Positions 34,001 through 46,935 of a DNA stretch of 64,000 nucleotides are shown piece by piece. Origin of the DNA: Pseudopithomyces maydicus (lineage: Eukaryota; Ascomycota; Dothideomycetes; Pleosporales; Didymosphaeriaceae); the NCBI GenBank assembly GCA_026873275.1, contig JANTUC010000005.1, positions 124,001 to 188,000 of the forward strand. The letters run 5' to 3'. Both the position numbers and the translations under genes were made by a program. The notes below the pieces were generated by a model. It had not been told where the DNA came from. It saw nothing but the letters and a program-made list of their open reading frames with translations, and searched no databases. Each line of letters starts with the position of its first letter. The first letter of the stretch is position 1.

Positions 34001-36115
34001 GTAACTTTGCGTAGCGCCTGCGAGCCCCTTGGTGGCGGTCGCTGCTCCCACGGCCTCCCAAGCCTGCGTGCCCGCGCTGCCGCCGGTGCTGGGAGATTGG
34101 GATTAGGGGGGCCAGCGCACGTCGCGCACGTCGCAGGAGGAGGAGCCAAAGCGACACGGATGGCGTTTGACGACAGGCTGGGAAGGTGTCTTTGCGCGCT
34201 GGAGCTGCCTGTCCACTGGCTGCTGGCCACGGCTGAAATTTGGGCCGTTTTCCGTCAAGCGTCACATGTCGAGCAGCCTTTTTCTACTCGCCCGCCATCC
34301 ACCACGCTGGGCTGATCCCACGACCCCGTCGATCCATCTCCGACAACGCCGCCCAATCGCAGCCGGCCCTCAAAGTCCACAGGCGCAGCGTAACAGCCTG
34401 CCCGTCCGCGCTGACCAAGCACCGCGAAAGAGCCCTACCGAGGCCCGTGAAGCACACACACGGAAGCTAAAGCGCTGTGGCCGCAGCAAGGTCCAAAAAC
34501 ACCGATCCCAGAAGGCACTCTACGGGAACCACTGCGTCGGGACGCCTGCACTATTTGCTCCCTCTCAACACTTGGACGCAACCTCTACATGCACATTTGA
34601 GATGCCACCCACCCCCAAAAGCCCATCCGTCCCGTTGCCGTGTGACCTCACCCCGAACCTCCCTACCCCCTACGCCCCCTCAGGCCCGCCCCCTTGTGCA
34701 AGCGACGTGCTTCCCCCGATGGCTTCGCGAGCGACACGCAGCAGGCATCCAGGCGGGAAGGAGGCAGCAAAAGGAAAAAAGGCCCTCAATCTGACAGGCG
34801 CTCCCGCCAGGCCGGGTCTGGCACCGCATTCGACGGTATTGCTTGGGATCTGCTATATCTCAGGAACGGCCGTGAGTCCTGATTCGGGCGGTGGGCGGTG
34901 GGCGTGGTTGGTTCGAGGGCTTGCATCATTTGACAGTCTGCGAAACAGAAGGCTTCCGCAGATGGTGTCGTGGCTAAAGGCTACCTCTGGAGGCGAGACA
35001 GCCGACGCTGCGGGTCTTGGACAGCCGGCAGCTGGAAAGTCGTGGCGTCAGAGCCCAGCAGCCACGGCAAAGGATCCCTCCAACGAGAGCGGAGGGACTG
35101 GTCAGAGCAGTTCGCAGGCCCGCCTACCGCGAGGACGGGACGAGGCAGGCCCTCGAGGCAGGCGTGTGGTGAGCTGGGTTTGGGACGATGGTGGTGGTGA
35201 GCTGGACGGGCAAGGTTTGGCGGGCTGCGATTAGCTCGGGGCAGCGGGGCGCCATGGGCGGGCTGGAGAGGCTCAGGCTCGCGGGCGGCCGTGGTGGAGA
35301 GCGGTGGAGCGTGGTGTTGACCCGGGGCTGCACTCGCTCCTTTCGCTCCTCTCTCGTCGCCACGTCCCAACGCATGTCTCTTGACGTGGGTGGGCTTTTT
35401 GTCAGGCAGACCACAGGGTCGGGAGAGCTGGTGGCCAATTATCCGCGCAATCCGCTATCCATCCAGGCCGTTCCCGAGCATCTGGTCTGGGACGCTGAGC
35501 ATGCACCACTAGGCGCTTTTAGAGCGCTGCGCTTTCCCGCATCCTGACGTGCTCCGTTCTTGGACGAGGCCCGTCCGCCGACAGGGGCGCGGTCATAATT
35601 AATATCGCGAGCTGTTAATGCATCATTCCCAGTCGCAGGTGGGCCGCCGCCGGCTTTCCTGGCAGAGCGTCAGCGTTGGCCAGAGGGTCGACGCCTGAGG
35701 GCTGCTCGTTCCGCGTGCGACCTGTGCATGGTCCTCTAGTTCAAATATGAGTCCACTCCCCTGCGCTCTTCCGCTACCGCGGATCCCAGTCAGGCTCGCT
35801 GTTTGTATGTCCGCCGCTCCCAGGACACGGTAACCCCAACCTTGGAAGCGTTAATAAGACGTCGTCGCGCCCAAGCCCAACTGATCCAATTGCTCCACGC
35901 ACCGCACACCCAGCACTGCTTGCCCCCGTCGCCCTCTGCATCCAACCCTCTCTGCAATCTCCCGCCCGTCCCGGCGCCTGCTCTCCTTCTCTCGCTCCCT
36001 CACCGACCGGCACTCGTCTCATGACCAGCGGCTAGCCACCGACAGTGTCCGCCCACCGTCCCCTTCCCCCGCCAGCTTTATCACCACCCGTCGCCGCCTG
36101 CGAGCCCCGTCCTGT
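31099..36115. other. 5-kb gene-free stretch
   Basis: Many open frames exist but none has a domain, consistent codon use or joinable exons. It includes a 17-bp perfect palindrome at 31587-31603 and GC-rich, CAGG-repeat DNA at 33.4-33.8 kb. 35.8-36.1 kb is pyrimidine-rich leader DNA of the next gene. Confidence 0.5.
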
Positions 36116-37366
36116 ATGCGAACCAAGGCTGCTCCAATGGTCACAATGGCTTCCAATGGGTGAGTCGACTCCACCCCGCTCCGTGCAACCCTGCCCTCCC
36201 CAAGCCTGCCTGCGCTGACCCAGTCCCGTCCAGCTCGATTGTTCCCGCTTCCCAAACGTACGAGGAGAATGGCCGCCTCTACCACGGCTTCCGACGCGGC
36301 CTCTACATGTACCCGTGCGACGAGTCCGAAAAGGACCGCATGGACATATACCACCAGCTGTTCCTCGTCGCACGGAGAGGACACCTGCACCAGACCCCGA
36401 TTCCGCAGCACTGGTCGCCCCGCATTCTCGACTTGGGCTGCGGGACCGGCATCTGGGCAATCGACATGGCCGAGTACGCACCGCACCCGCCCGCACCCGC
36501 CTGATGGACCATGCTAACCTGCCCATCCAGCAAGTACCTGAATTCCGAGGTGTACGGCTTGGACCTGGTCAACATCCAGCCCGAAAAGTGAGCGCCCCAG
36601 GGACGACCTGTGTTGCAATCGACGAGGTGGCTGACCCGCAGCGAACAGGATCCCCCGAATCTGCGCTTCCGTGTCCCGCGCGACTACGAAAGCCCGTGGG
36701 CCCTTGGCGAGGAGTCGTTTGATCTGATCCACCTCCGAATGGCCTGCGGCAGCATCACCAGCTGGCCGGAAATGTACCAGAAAGTCTTCACGTATGCATG
36801 CCTCCTCTCCCACCTTCCCCTGCATGCGAAATACTGATCCCGCCAGCCACCTCAAGCCCGGGTCCGGGTGGATAGAGCACGTTGAGATCGACCTCGAGCC
36901 CCGCTGCGACGACGGCACGCTCTCGCAAGACAGCCACCTCACCCAGTGGTACAACTACCTCAAGGATGCCACAGCTCGGGTAGATCGACCCATTGCTTAC
37001 GACCACCGCACACGCCAGCTGCTGCAAGCCGCCGGCTTCATCGACATCCAAGAGACCATCATCCGTGCGCCCTACAACACTTGGGCCGCCGACGATCACC
37101 AAAAAGACATCGGCAGGTGGTACAATCTGGGCCTAACCGAGGGTCTGGAAGCCCTCAGCGCTGCACCCTTCACACGCGTGAACCGATGGGATATGAACGA
37201 GCACGTCAAGCCGCTTGTTGAGGCAGTACGCCGCGAAGTATGTAACCGCAAAATTCATGCGTACAACAACATGTAAGTCGCAGCCGTCGCACCAATTCAT
37301 TGAGGTCACCGCTCTGATCCCTTGCTCTGCAGTCACATCTGGACCGCCCGTCGACCCGGTCAATGA
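36116..37366 (+). CDS. LaeA/UMTA-family SAM-dependent methyltransferase
   Basis: Six exons: 36116-36159, 36234-36473, 36531-36587, 36642-36791, 36847-37272 and 37333-37366, giving about 316 residues. Introns are 54-74 bp. Features in order: YEENGRLYHGFRRGLYMYPCDE (the family's entry segment), SAM motif I ILDLGCGTGIWAIDM at about residue 79, VYGLDLVNIQP (motif II), FDLIHLRMACGSITSWPEMY, a WIEHVEIDLEPRCDD strand, GRWYNLGLTEGLEAL, and the family ending HIWTARRP. LaeA-type proteins work with velvet factors in the nucleus and control secondary metabolism and development. This sequence differs enough from LaeA itself that I call it LaeA-like. Exon 4 can start at 36642 (in frame) or at 36649, which matches family sequence (KIPPNLRF) better but needs one extra C. 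Confidence 0.88.
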
Positions 37367-38375
37367 GCTGCCCCTCCAAAGGCCACCTCGCTTGACCCCT
37401 TCCATCAGTGCGGGCACGCATTGTGCGCTTTTTAACGGCCGCGCTCGTCCCCACTCGGCTCTTTCCGGCCCTTTTCACCGTATCCATGATCGGTACCACG
37501 TTCCTATATATCCTCGAGTCTCTGACGTTGCGGTGCGCTCTCCAATAGCGCCCATCACGCCCCCAGCTCTGTGCGCGAGATCTCACCATGCCACTACCAA
37601 CCACTGTCCTTGGCGCGGACAAAGGACCACAATCCCACGCTTAACGACCACCCATTAGCCCGATGACGACTGTACCCCCTTTTTTACCGATATCCCCCTG
37701 TTCGATTCTGTACACGACACATTTGGTTACCCTGCTTCCTTTCGGCGGTGTACGCGCGCGCTCGGCGCGTGGGACAAAAATGGAGTTTTTTTTTTCTTTC
37801 TATTTCCCTCTATAAACATTATTACTTCACGATTTCGGTCGGCGGCTGCACATCACTGGGCGTTAACGTTTCGTCACGTTCATCGATCTATTTTTTGTCC
37901 ATCTCCAAATTTCGTTTCTATATTTTTATCCATCTCGGCACCCATCTTTATTTGGCGAGGGGGTGGGGAGGGCAACGATTATTGATACCTTGCTTATCGG
38001 GGCGCTTGCACGCTTACTTGGCCTTTTCTGGTTTCCCCATTTTACGGAGATTGTAATGCTGGCAGCGGCCGTTTTTGGTTTTCTCGTTTGACGACCCGCA
38101 TCTAGGTCCTGTTAGTCAGTCCTGTTGTATGTGCGTATCCCATGCCCTCGGATCCGTTTTCCCTTGGTCGAAAAGCATATATATTTTTTATGGGCGGCGG
38201 CTGGGGCTGTGTATGTGCGCACGGCGTTGGGAAGGTGCAGCTCGCTATTTCGCGATTATTTCTCGATGCATGCCGACGTCGTTTCGTCGGTGCGTCGTGT
38301 GGAGATCGGAGACAGCACAGCACGGCGGAGCGGGCGCGTGTCCCCATGTATGTTGGAGACCCACCGCGCGGGTTG

Positions 38376-38418
38376 GGCATGGCATGGCATGGCATGGGCA
38401 TGGGCATGGGCATGGCAC
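38376..38418. repeat. (GCATG)n then (GGCATG)n repeat
   Basis: Four five-base GCATG units are followed by three six-base GGCATG units. Confidence 0.9.
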
Positions 38419-39724
38419 GGGCAGACGACTGCAGCTGTAGCTACTAGCTGGCTAGCTAGCTGGCAAGCAAGCAAGCAGGCAGGCAGGCCAGCTGTTCGCG
38501 TAGCCTCGCTCGGTGTCCGATGTTCACTCTACAGCCTCTATCTATCTACAATGAATGCATCAAGCGTCTGCCAATTCCATCTCACCATCACTCTCACCTC
38601 GTGAGCTCGACGTATGTGGACAAAGCTGTCTCTCCCAGCGGTGTGTCTCTCGTGCGCCGCATCTATATATGCATACACGTACATATGTCTGTACGTATGT
38701 ACCTATTTACATGTTCTACGTACGCCGTGCTCTCTCCCTTTGCTCCCAGAATCTGACGCGCACGCTCACCTGCTCACTCCCCAGCTGGCCGGTGCGGTCT
38801 GACCTGGCAGGCAGACAGGCAGGCGGACAGGCAGGTAGGCGGGCTGGCGGGCAGGCTGGCGGACTGGCAGTTGTGTTGGCTCCCCCAGCCCAAGCGCACC
38901 CTTTGGGGGAAGCAAAAATGGCCACCAACCCGCCCCCTCTACCACCCTACCGGTACCTCGCGAGCCGCACTGAGCCGCTGCAATGCCGCCCGCGACGCAA
39001 TGCCTACCTGCCTAGCTACTTGGGTACGAATGCTGCCTGACGGGATGGCCGTGTACTTACTTACCTACATACACAAATGGGTATGTATATAGTGTAGCCC
39101 GTCCGTTCCTCCACCATATCGCACCGTACCGTACCATGCGTATGTCTGTATATACACATGTATGTATGTATGTATGGATGGATGGATGTAGGCATGCATG
39201 TACGGTAAGTGCGTACAGTAAGCGCAGATACCGTATGTACTCACGCTACGCTACGTACGCTGTCTGCGCTGCACTGCGCTGCCCACGTTTCGCCCACTCG
39301 CTGAGCTAGACCACCGTAGACTAGCAGGCCAGGCCTATGGAGCACTTCCAACGGCGGTTCGCTCTCGACGCACCGGCGGCGCGTGAGAACCACTTTACAA
39401 TCAGCCGCGCTAGCTGCTTCGGGGCGCCTGCGAGCTAACAGGTGCCGAACTACTCGCCGACTGGCTGCGAGGGAGGAAGTGGGCGCGCCGACATGGAGAA
39501 CATACATCACACTCGCTGTAACGTGTTTGTGTACGTGTGAAAAGTTTACATGCATGGACTATGTATGTGCGTAATTTTTTCTTTCGTCCTTGGTATATGT
39601 ACATACGGATGTACATGCGTGTTGTAGACGGGTATATAGCTATAGTGTACCAGATATACATGTATACACACATGGAATATATCTCCTTCGGACCCAAACG
39701 CGCAAATTGCTTCTCATGGACATT

Positions 39725-39805
39725 TATCCATCAATCCATCCATTATCCCTCCATCCATCCATACATCCATACATCCAAACATACAGTACAATACAATACA
39801 ATACC
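39725..39805. repeat. ATCC / CATA simple repeats
   Basis: Runs of CATCCATC, then CATACATC, then TACAATACAA. Confidence 0.8.
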
Positions 39806-40371
39806 CACGTACCGAGCATACATGCCTACACACAGTCCAGCAGCGCTACGTCCATACTTGTTTTCCACTTCCCAACCCACCTTTTCGCTTTCCGCTTTCA
39901 GCGTGGGCGCTTATGAAGCTGAGGCGTGGTTGGGCGCGTGGACCCGGCGGAGTGGGTGCTAGGCGCCGAGGTTCGGCGTGGGCGTTACATGTGTACATGG
40001 ATGGATGTGCATGGGTGTAATGTGCGTGGACGGACGGGGTTAGGTCGGGCCCGTTGGGGCAGGGTGGCGGCGAGCGAGCGAGGGATGGGAGGGGAGGGGA
40101 GGGGAGAGGCGGTCTGGGTGAGCGAGCGGAGCGGAGCGGTAAGGAAGTACGGGTAGGAAGGAGGGAGGAGGGAAGGGAGGGAAGTAGCGGTGGGGAGGGA
40201 GGGGAGCGCGTATGTATGTGTATGTGTGTATGTCTACAGGTGTGTGTTTGAGAACTCGTAGTATCGTTTATTTTGGTGAGATGGGATGAATCCTGTACCT
40301 GTATGTAGGTGGCGTGGCGTTTCCATGGACGTATGTCTCCGTTCGAATATATCCATCCACCCACGATACAC

Positions 40372-40402
40372 ACATACATACATACATACATACATACATA
40401 CA
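40372..40402. repeat. (ACAT)n microsatellite
   Basis: About seven perfect units. Confidence 0.9.
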
Positions 40403-42078
40403 ATACATTACCATCCACATGGATGTAAAATACCACATATATGTATAATACACCACAAGACCACGCCACACTCCCCACCTCATCATCACCCCAACGACGA
40501 GACAAAAAAAGAACCCCAACCCAACGCGCATCCATACCTACGTAGGTAACCCCCATAAAAATAATGGCCACCGCAGGCGCCAAGCCCTAAACTCAACGGT
40601 CGCGCATGCATACATACATGCATGCATGCAGGCGATACCGAGTCTCGAGCGCGAGCGACACCTCGATAACCCGAATCGAGATGGGGTCGAGCCAGCGAGC
40701 GCGGGATACACACATAGCTAGCACGGGGCAGGGTACGTATGTAGAACAGGCCTATCGAGTCGAATCGAGTTGAATCGGATCGAGCGGAGGACGGACATGT
40801 GCTGGATCGCTGCAATCTATCTACATACCTATGTATGCATGTATCGCGCGGGTAGATTGGTTGTTTGCTTGGTTGTCTACAGTAGGTAGGTAGCTAGGTA
40901 CACAAGTACCGTGTCAAAGTACCTGGTCCCCAGTCCAGTCCAGTGCAGTCCAGTGCAGTCCCGTCCCGTCCAGGCCGACACGCAACGAGGTATCCACAGT
41001 GGAGCTCCACTAGCACGCATGTAGGCATCCAGGTACACATTTCACACATCCAAGTACGCACTTCCAACCGCAAGCACGTACCTACCTACCTACGTAGCAA
41101 TCATCACATCACATCTGTCCGCGGGCACCCAATCCTTGCCCATCCCATCCCATCCCATCCACCCAGGGTGCGCGCTGCACAGTGCCAGTGCGTGCTCGTC
41201 CGTTTCCGTTTCCGCTTCCCTTTCCCAACGGCGCGCCGTGACGTGACAGGCTCGGAGAAAGAGAGCGGCTAGCTCGCAGCGTTGCGCACCGCACCGCACC
41301 GCTTCACTTCACTTCACACACCACCCACCCACCCACGGTGGGTGCTTACAGAAACTTGGTTGTTAGCAAATGGACGTGCTGGGGGAGGAGCGGCGTGATT
41401 GGAAGGATGGGGTAGGGGTCGTGTGTAAGTATGTTTGAGGAAGATTTTTCATGTTATTTGCATTTTGATTAGGGAGCTGGTTCCGAGGGGATGGGACGCG
41501 AGGGAGTGGAGTGGATACGGGTATATGACATGGGTGGGTTGAGGGGAGGTTGGTAGTTAGACAGGTAGGTAGGTAGGTAGGTAAGGTAAGAAGTGGTATG
41601 GTAAAGTATCGTTTGGTCTGGTATAGTGTGCTATAGCGTGTCCGATATAGTGTGATATATGTATATCTGTATGTATGTATTATCTGAGCTGGCTCGCAAG
41701 CCCGCCAGCCAGCGAACGGGCAAACGAAACGAAACGGGACGAGACGAAGCGAAGCGAAGCGGGCGAGATTCGTCCCGCGACTGGCAGGCATTGTCTGGGA
41801 TGGCATGGCGCATGGCACGGCACGGCACGCACATCTGCTTGTGGTTCGCCCGGGCACTGGGCACCGAGCTCCGGAGAGAGACGTTGCGTTGCAGCGTGGA
41901 GACGACGGACGTGCAATCGACATGGGGGTTCTTCGTATCGCCAGTAACGTGTGGGCTTTAGCGCTCGAGTCGAGTCGACTCGTCGTGACGTGACGGACGA
42001 CACTGACTCTGAGGTTGCTGCTGGCTGCTTGCTTGCTTGCTTGCTTGCTGCGCTGGCTGTCCGGGTCAGGATGGGGTT

Positions 42079-42141
42079 GCAGATGCAGATGCAGATGCAG
42101 ACGCAACGCAGACGCAACGCAGACGCAACGCAGACGCAGAT
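42079..42141. repeat. compound (GCAGAT)n / 11-bp repeat
   Basis: Three to four GCAGAT units are followed by three to four 11-bp GCAGACGCAAC units. A TGAC/TGAT-rich stretch follows to about 42243. Confidence 0.85.
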
Positions 42142-45048
42142 GGCGCCGAGTGATCGATTAATTGATTAACTGACTAACTGACTGATGGACCGATGGACTG
42201 ATGGACTGACTGACGGACGGACAGACAGATACCCTGACTGACTGACCCACTCCCGCGCGCCGAGGCCCCGACGACATTTCCCCATCTCCACCTCAATCCC
42301 TCAATCCGCCCGTCAGTCAGTGTCACCGCTGTCGCTCATCCTTCATCCTGCCCGTCACCGCCGCCGCACGCCCACATACAGTACCTACATACCCGCCGGC
42401 GGGAAGCGCGTTTCGCGTCGTATCTGCTTCTGTTTCCGGCCCTGCCTCTGTTCCTGCGGTGCGCCCTGGCGCCCAGCTGCAATTCGTTCGCCCTTACCGA
42501 TGCCCTCCAAACTCTGTCCGCTGCCCACCGATCGGCCGCACGTGTCCACCACACGTGCCCGTGTGCTAGACCTGCACGCCTCCTGCACCTCTCCATCACC
42601 GTCCACTCTCCAGCTTGACTGACTCTGTGCTGCCTCGCGCTGCTCTACCCCGGCGCGCGCTGCATGCGCGGCTGCCCTGTTCCGAGCCACCGTGCAAGTG
42701 CAAGTGCAATGCAAGCTCCACGGACACGAGCTCGAGTGAAGGTGAACCCCGCGACTCATTGCCTGCAGCATGCTGCGTCCACCGTCCGCTTTCCACCGTC
42801 CAGCGTGGCAGGAACAGCAACCCGGCGACGCCCTGCGTCTCTCGTCGCGTCGCGTTCCGCCGAGTCGAGGCGTCTTTCCCCGGACCTTCCCCTTCCACCT
42901 TACCCGCCCACCGCGTACATGCATACACTGCATATGCCTACGCCCATGTACGCCTACTTGCAATACCGTACGCTTCCCAAACAGGTACGTGCATTCACGT
43001 GCATCCGCGGCTCTTCTCCATGTCCGTCCGTCGTCATCCACGCCCCGGTCCCGCTCGCGCTCGCTCGGCGCGAGGCTGATCCTGATCCTGCTGCTGATGC
43101 TGGCTGATGCCGCTGGTGATCACCGACCGCCTCGACTAATCCTTCCTTTGTTTTTCTTACCCCGTATCGTATTGCCGTATCGTTCCTTACCGTATCGCAT
43201 GCATGCGGATGTACGTATGTAGGTATCCATCGCGGCGTCCGCTCGGCACGAGAAAAAGCTTGGGAGACTGGGAACCGACGAAGGAGCGCCAATATCCGCA
43301 GTACACGCAGCTGACGCGCCTGTTCGGAACGCGACCGCCCAATCCCAGCCTCATGCTACTCATCGAGCTCCGCTGCTTTGCTTTGCAGTTGGAAGGAGGA
43401 AGCGCGTGGTGACATCGCCAGCCAGAGTCATGGTCGGGATCGACGCTTTACCTACTCAGTTAGTCCAATGGTGAACGGACGGACAGACAGATGCGGCATG
43501 CCACGGGAAGGTAAGGTGGAGCTATCGTTTGTTGCATGCGGGATGACTCGAGTCTGAACCAGGTGCTTGGTTTGGACGGCGCCCGGGCTAGGGCTACATG
43601 CATGGGTGTAATGGGTACGGTGTGTTATGGCATGGCACGGTATCTATGCGGTGAAGAAGGTACGTATGTAGGTATCCCGCAGGCGAGCGTGTAGCCCGTA
43701 CTCTGTGTTTGGGCAAACGTGTGTCCCCGTACGCAGCAGTCATACGGCTGGCTTGCAGGAACACCTCACCGACTTGCCCTCGCTCCCGCCTCAACGGTAC
43801 CTTTCCGCCCGCGATGCAAGCTGGATTCCAAATTCGCGGCACAAGCTATCCTGCATTCACCTCCCATCCATATCGGGATGCAGAGATGACGAGTCGGCGG
43901 GCTCAAAGCACATGCGCTAGCGAGACTGCACGATCATCACATCTAGGAACGGTGAACAGTCACCCATCCCTCTGGCCAGTCAGCTAGCCAGCCAGCAAGC
44001 AGAGAAGGCAAGTACAGTATATGGGTGGACGTACGGTGCGTAGCACACAGGTACGCGACGCTACGTTCCACAACTCAGCCCAGCCGGCCTTGCGTCTGAG
44101 GCGGGGCGCTCTCCATCTCGCTTCGAGCCCATCTAGATGCCCGCCGCCGCCGCCCATCCGTCAGGCGTGGCGTCTTAGGGCTGAAGAACACGCTCGCAGG
44201 GCTGACGCTGACCACCACATTCATCGCCTTGGCCTCCTTACTCCTTTCCTTCCTTCCTTCGTTCCTTCGGGACGACTTGACGATGGATCGTCCGTGACTC
44301 AGTCCAACGCCCAGCTTTGTCGTATCCATCTATGTATGTATGTAGGTGTGTGTACGCATGTACGTATGCACGCATGCCCGACATTTGCATCCCCCGGGAT
44401 ATGCAGGAACGATCAAACGAGACCACGCGGGCAGCATGCCGTTTCAGTGCGTATCGTGGACCGGAGTTCCCTGCGCCCACCGCCTCGAACGGTGAGTACG
44501 CATATTGCTGAACGACGGGCGGAAGGAAGGCAGGGAGGAACCACGGGAATTCCTCCGTACGCGTGTGTGTGCGTTGGGGGGTCTCTCGGCTCCAAGCAGA
44601 CAGTTTCTCCGCCCGCCACCCCAATACGAGGTCACCCCCTACCTTTCTACCTACCTACATACCTAGTACCTAGTACCTACCTACCTACCTGCATCTCTAC
44701 ATACATACACGAGCCTCGGGTTTTACTCCCTCAGCCAATAACCTCGCGCGCCGAACAACTACTCAACCAACCAACCAATCCACCAACCATACAATGTACG
44801 TCCCCCTTCCCCTTACCCATCTCCATCTCCATTTTCTCCCCCTTCCCCTTTGTTCGCACATCAATATATATACACATACACACACGTATATATATACATG
44901 TACGAACAAACACCCGCACACATGACGAACACGCTGGGGCCATAAGAGCCGCTCGACTCGGCGAACCCCTCACTTTTTCTCCTTTTCCTCCCCTTACCTA
45001 CCTTTCTTCTCGCTCTCTCTCTTTTTTTGCGAAAAGCTCTTTTTGCGA

Positions 45049-45126
45049 AATGGAGGAGGAGGAGGAAGAGGAGGATGAGGATGAGGAGGAGGAGGAGGAG
45101 GAGGAGGAGGAGGAGGAGGAGGAGGT
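45049..45126. repeat. (GAG)n trinucleotide repeat
   Basis: Twenty-five near-perfect GAG/GAT units. The acidic polypeptide it would encode has no other support as a gene. Confidence 0.9.
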
Positions 45127-46099
45127 GCAGTGGGTACGCCCGGCTGTGCTTTCAAAACCAGCAATTTATATCTTCTCACTTTCTGATTGTGCGGGTGGGG
45201 GATGAACTCTTTTCTCGTTTTTGTCTTTGATGGACGGGTGGGTAGAGGCTAATTTGGATATAGATAGATGGGTGGGTTGGGGTGGGTGAGGTGGTAGCTG
45301 AGCTGAGTGGGTGAGGGTGATGGTGATGGTGGGGTGGAAGGGGGTTTTGGGTGTAGAGTTGTGGACGGGGGGTTTGTGATGCTACCTACTAACAAGCAAT
45401 TCGTCATTGTGTAAGGAATGGAAATGGCGTGGAATAGGTACCACTAAGAATGTGCGATACGTATGTATGCATGTATAATCGAGCAATGAACTAAATAAAC
45501 GAGTGACGTATTCATGTGTCTGTGTCTATGTAATCTCTGCCTATCTGTATTCATATGTAAATCGAGACACTGTCCACACTCCACTTTACGACGTGCATGC
45601 CCGAGTTGCGTGTATGAAACAACAAACTCTTTTTCTGATTGTAAAGAAGAGTCTCAGGTTGGTGTAAAGGTAAAAACTAATCTAGACATAGATTATGATG
45701 TTAGAAAAGGGATATATAGGCTAAGGTGTTATAAGGGGAGGAGGCTCGTAGGGTTTGTGGACGGTAGTTTGGTGATGTGATGTATGACGTGGTATGATAG
45801 AGTGAACAATAAGGAGATAAAGGCAATAGCAAGGATCACTAGATATAGTACTAAAAGATAGACGATATCCTAGCTCTAGAGATAGAAAGGTAAGGTAGTA
45901 TGGCGGTCTGGTTTTGGGATAGATGGATAGATGGATAGATGGATGGTAGAGTAGTATATTAGAGAAGTATTTTCGAGCTCTATTTACTCTTTGGCTTGTA
46001 TATATAGTGCATAGAATAATTATTTACTCTACTGTGTAAAATATGTGTTACATCTTTATTATCTGCTTTTATTGTTATGTATTTAGTGATTTCTTTAAT

Positions 46100-46195
46100 A
46101 TTCAATACTTGCATATTTAATATATCTATTTTACCTTTAGCTAGAGCCGGTATGACTTATACTAATCCTTGCGATGTGTTAAAAGACTGAACGAT
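46100..46195 (+). repeat. dispersed repeat family 1, copy B (most mutated)
   Basis: Contains CTTTAGCTAGAGCCGGTATG. Compared with copies A and C, three G-to-A or C-to-T changes within this stretch are all CpA-to-TpA on one strand or the other. Confidence 0.65.
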
Positions 46196-46834
46196 GTTGT
46201 AATAGAAATTGATAAGTAGAAGCGCTTTTATTAATTAGATTGTTCCTTGAAATCTCTAGAAGTGATGCAACTCGACGGCTCTGTGTCGAAAAATCTAGTG
46301 TGATACGGTTGCCAGTCCTAGGGTAAAGATAAGTAGCACCGTTAGTATGGTGTGGATTATACCATTTGGTCCCTTTCACCGCTCGATGTGCTATTATCAT
46401 CGGGCGAGAAATCTTAAGGGATTACCACTAGTAATGTGAGATGTAGCCACGCAATGATCTGAATCTGAATGAATAAATAAATAAATAACGTATTTAAGTG
46501 TAGATTAAGAAAAAGGAAACCCGCGGCAAGTAACGTATATGTGTTTGGTTTTGAAAAAGTTGCAGCAGAGGTGGCTGACCAGATAAAAATGGTTAGAAAA
46601 TAAATATCGTCTCCTCTTATAACAAGTAGAAAAACGTAACGTATATAACTGCTATTGGCAAGCATGTAAAAAATAGAAAGTTTATTGGCCTTACGTGGAA
46701 TAAAGTTGAAAAGCGTAGGCCCCCCGAGCCGTATTACCCTCGTTGGATGTATATATGTGAAAGAAAGTGTTGTTACTCAATTTCAAAAGAGTCTAAAACT
46801 AGAAAGGTGTTAGTGTTGCTTGGAAGGATGTGTT

Positions 46835-46935
46835 TTGTGTAATGGTAAAAAAAAATATCGAGTCAATATAACCACGGTGTAAAAAATAGGTAGAAAAAGT
46901 GTCTCCACACTGGACAGCGTAAAATAAAATGGTTC
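46835..46935 (+). repeat. dispersed repeat family 2, copy C
   Basis: GTCAATATAACC, GGTGTAAAA, AAAGTGTCTCC and GGACAGCGTAAAA occur in the same order and spacing as in copy A at 10845. Confidence 0.65.

Larger units (their letters stand above)
37367..45400. other. gene-free, tetranucleotide-rich tract
   Basis: Eight kb of GC-balanced DNA full of GTAC/GTAT/CATG/GGCA/ATCC/TGAC runs. Open frames up to 394 codons occur on both strands but are translations of repeats, with no domain and no plausible splicing. Confidence 0.55.

Noticed and set aside
34167..35234. 355-codon plus-strand frame
   Set aside because: Low-complexity Arg/Pro/Ser/Gly composition, no domain, and overlapping frames on both strands of equal quality. 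Kept as intergenic.
41363..42106. 247-codon minus-strand frame
   Set aside because: Translation of simple repeats with no coding signature.
44021..45205. 394-codon frame ending in polyglutamate
   Set aside because: Made of tetranucleotide and GAG repeats, with no domain.
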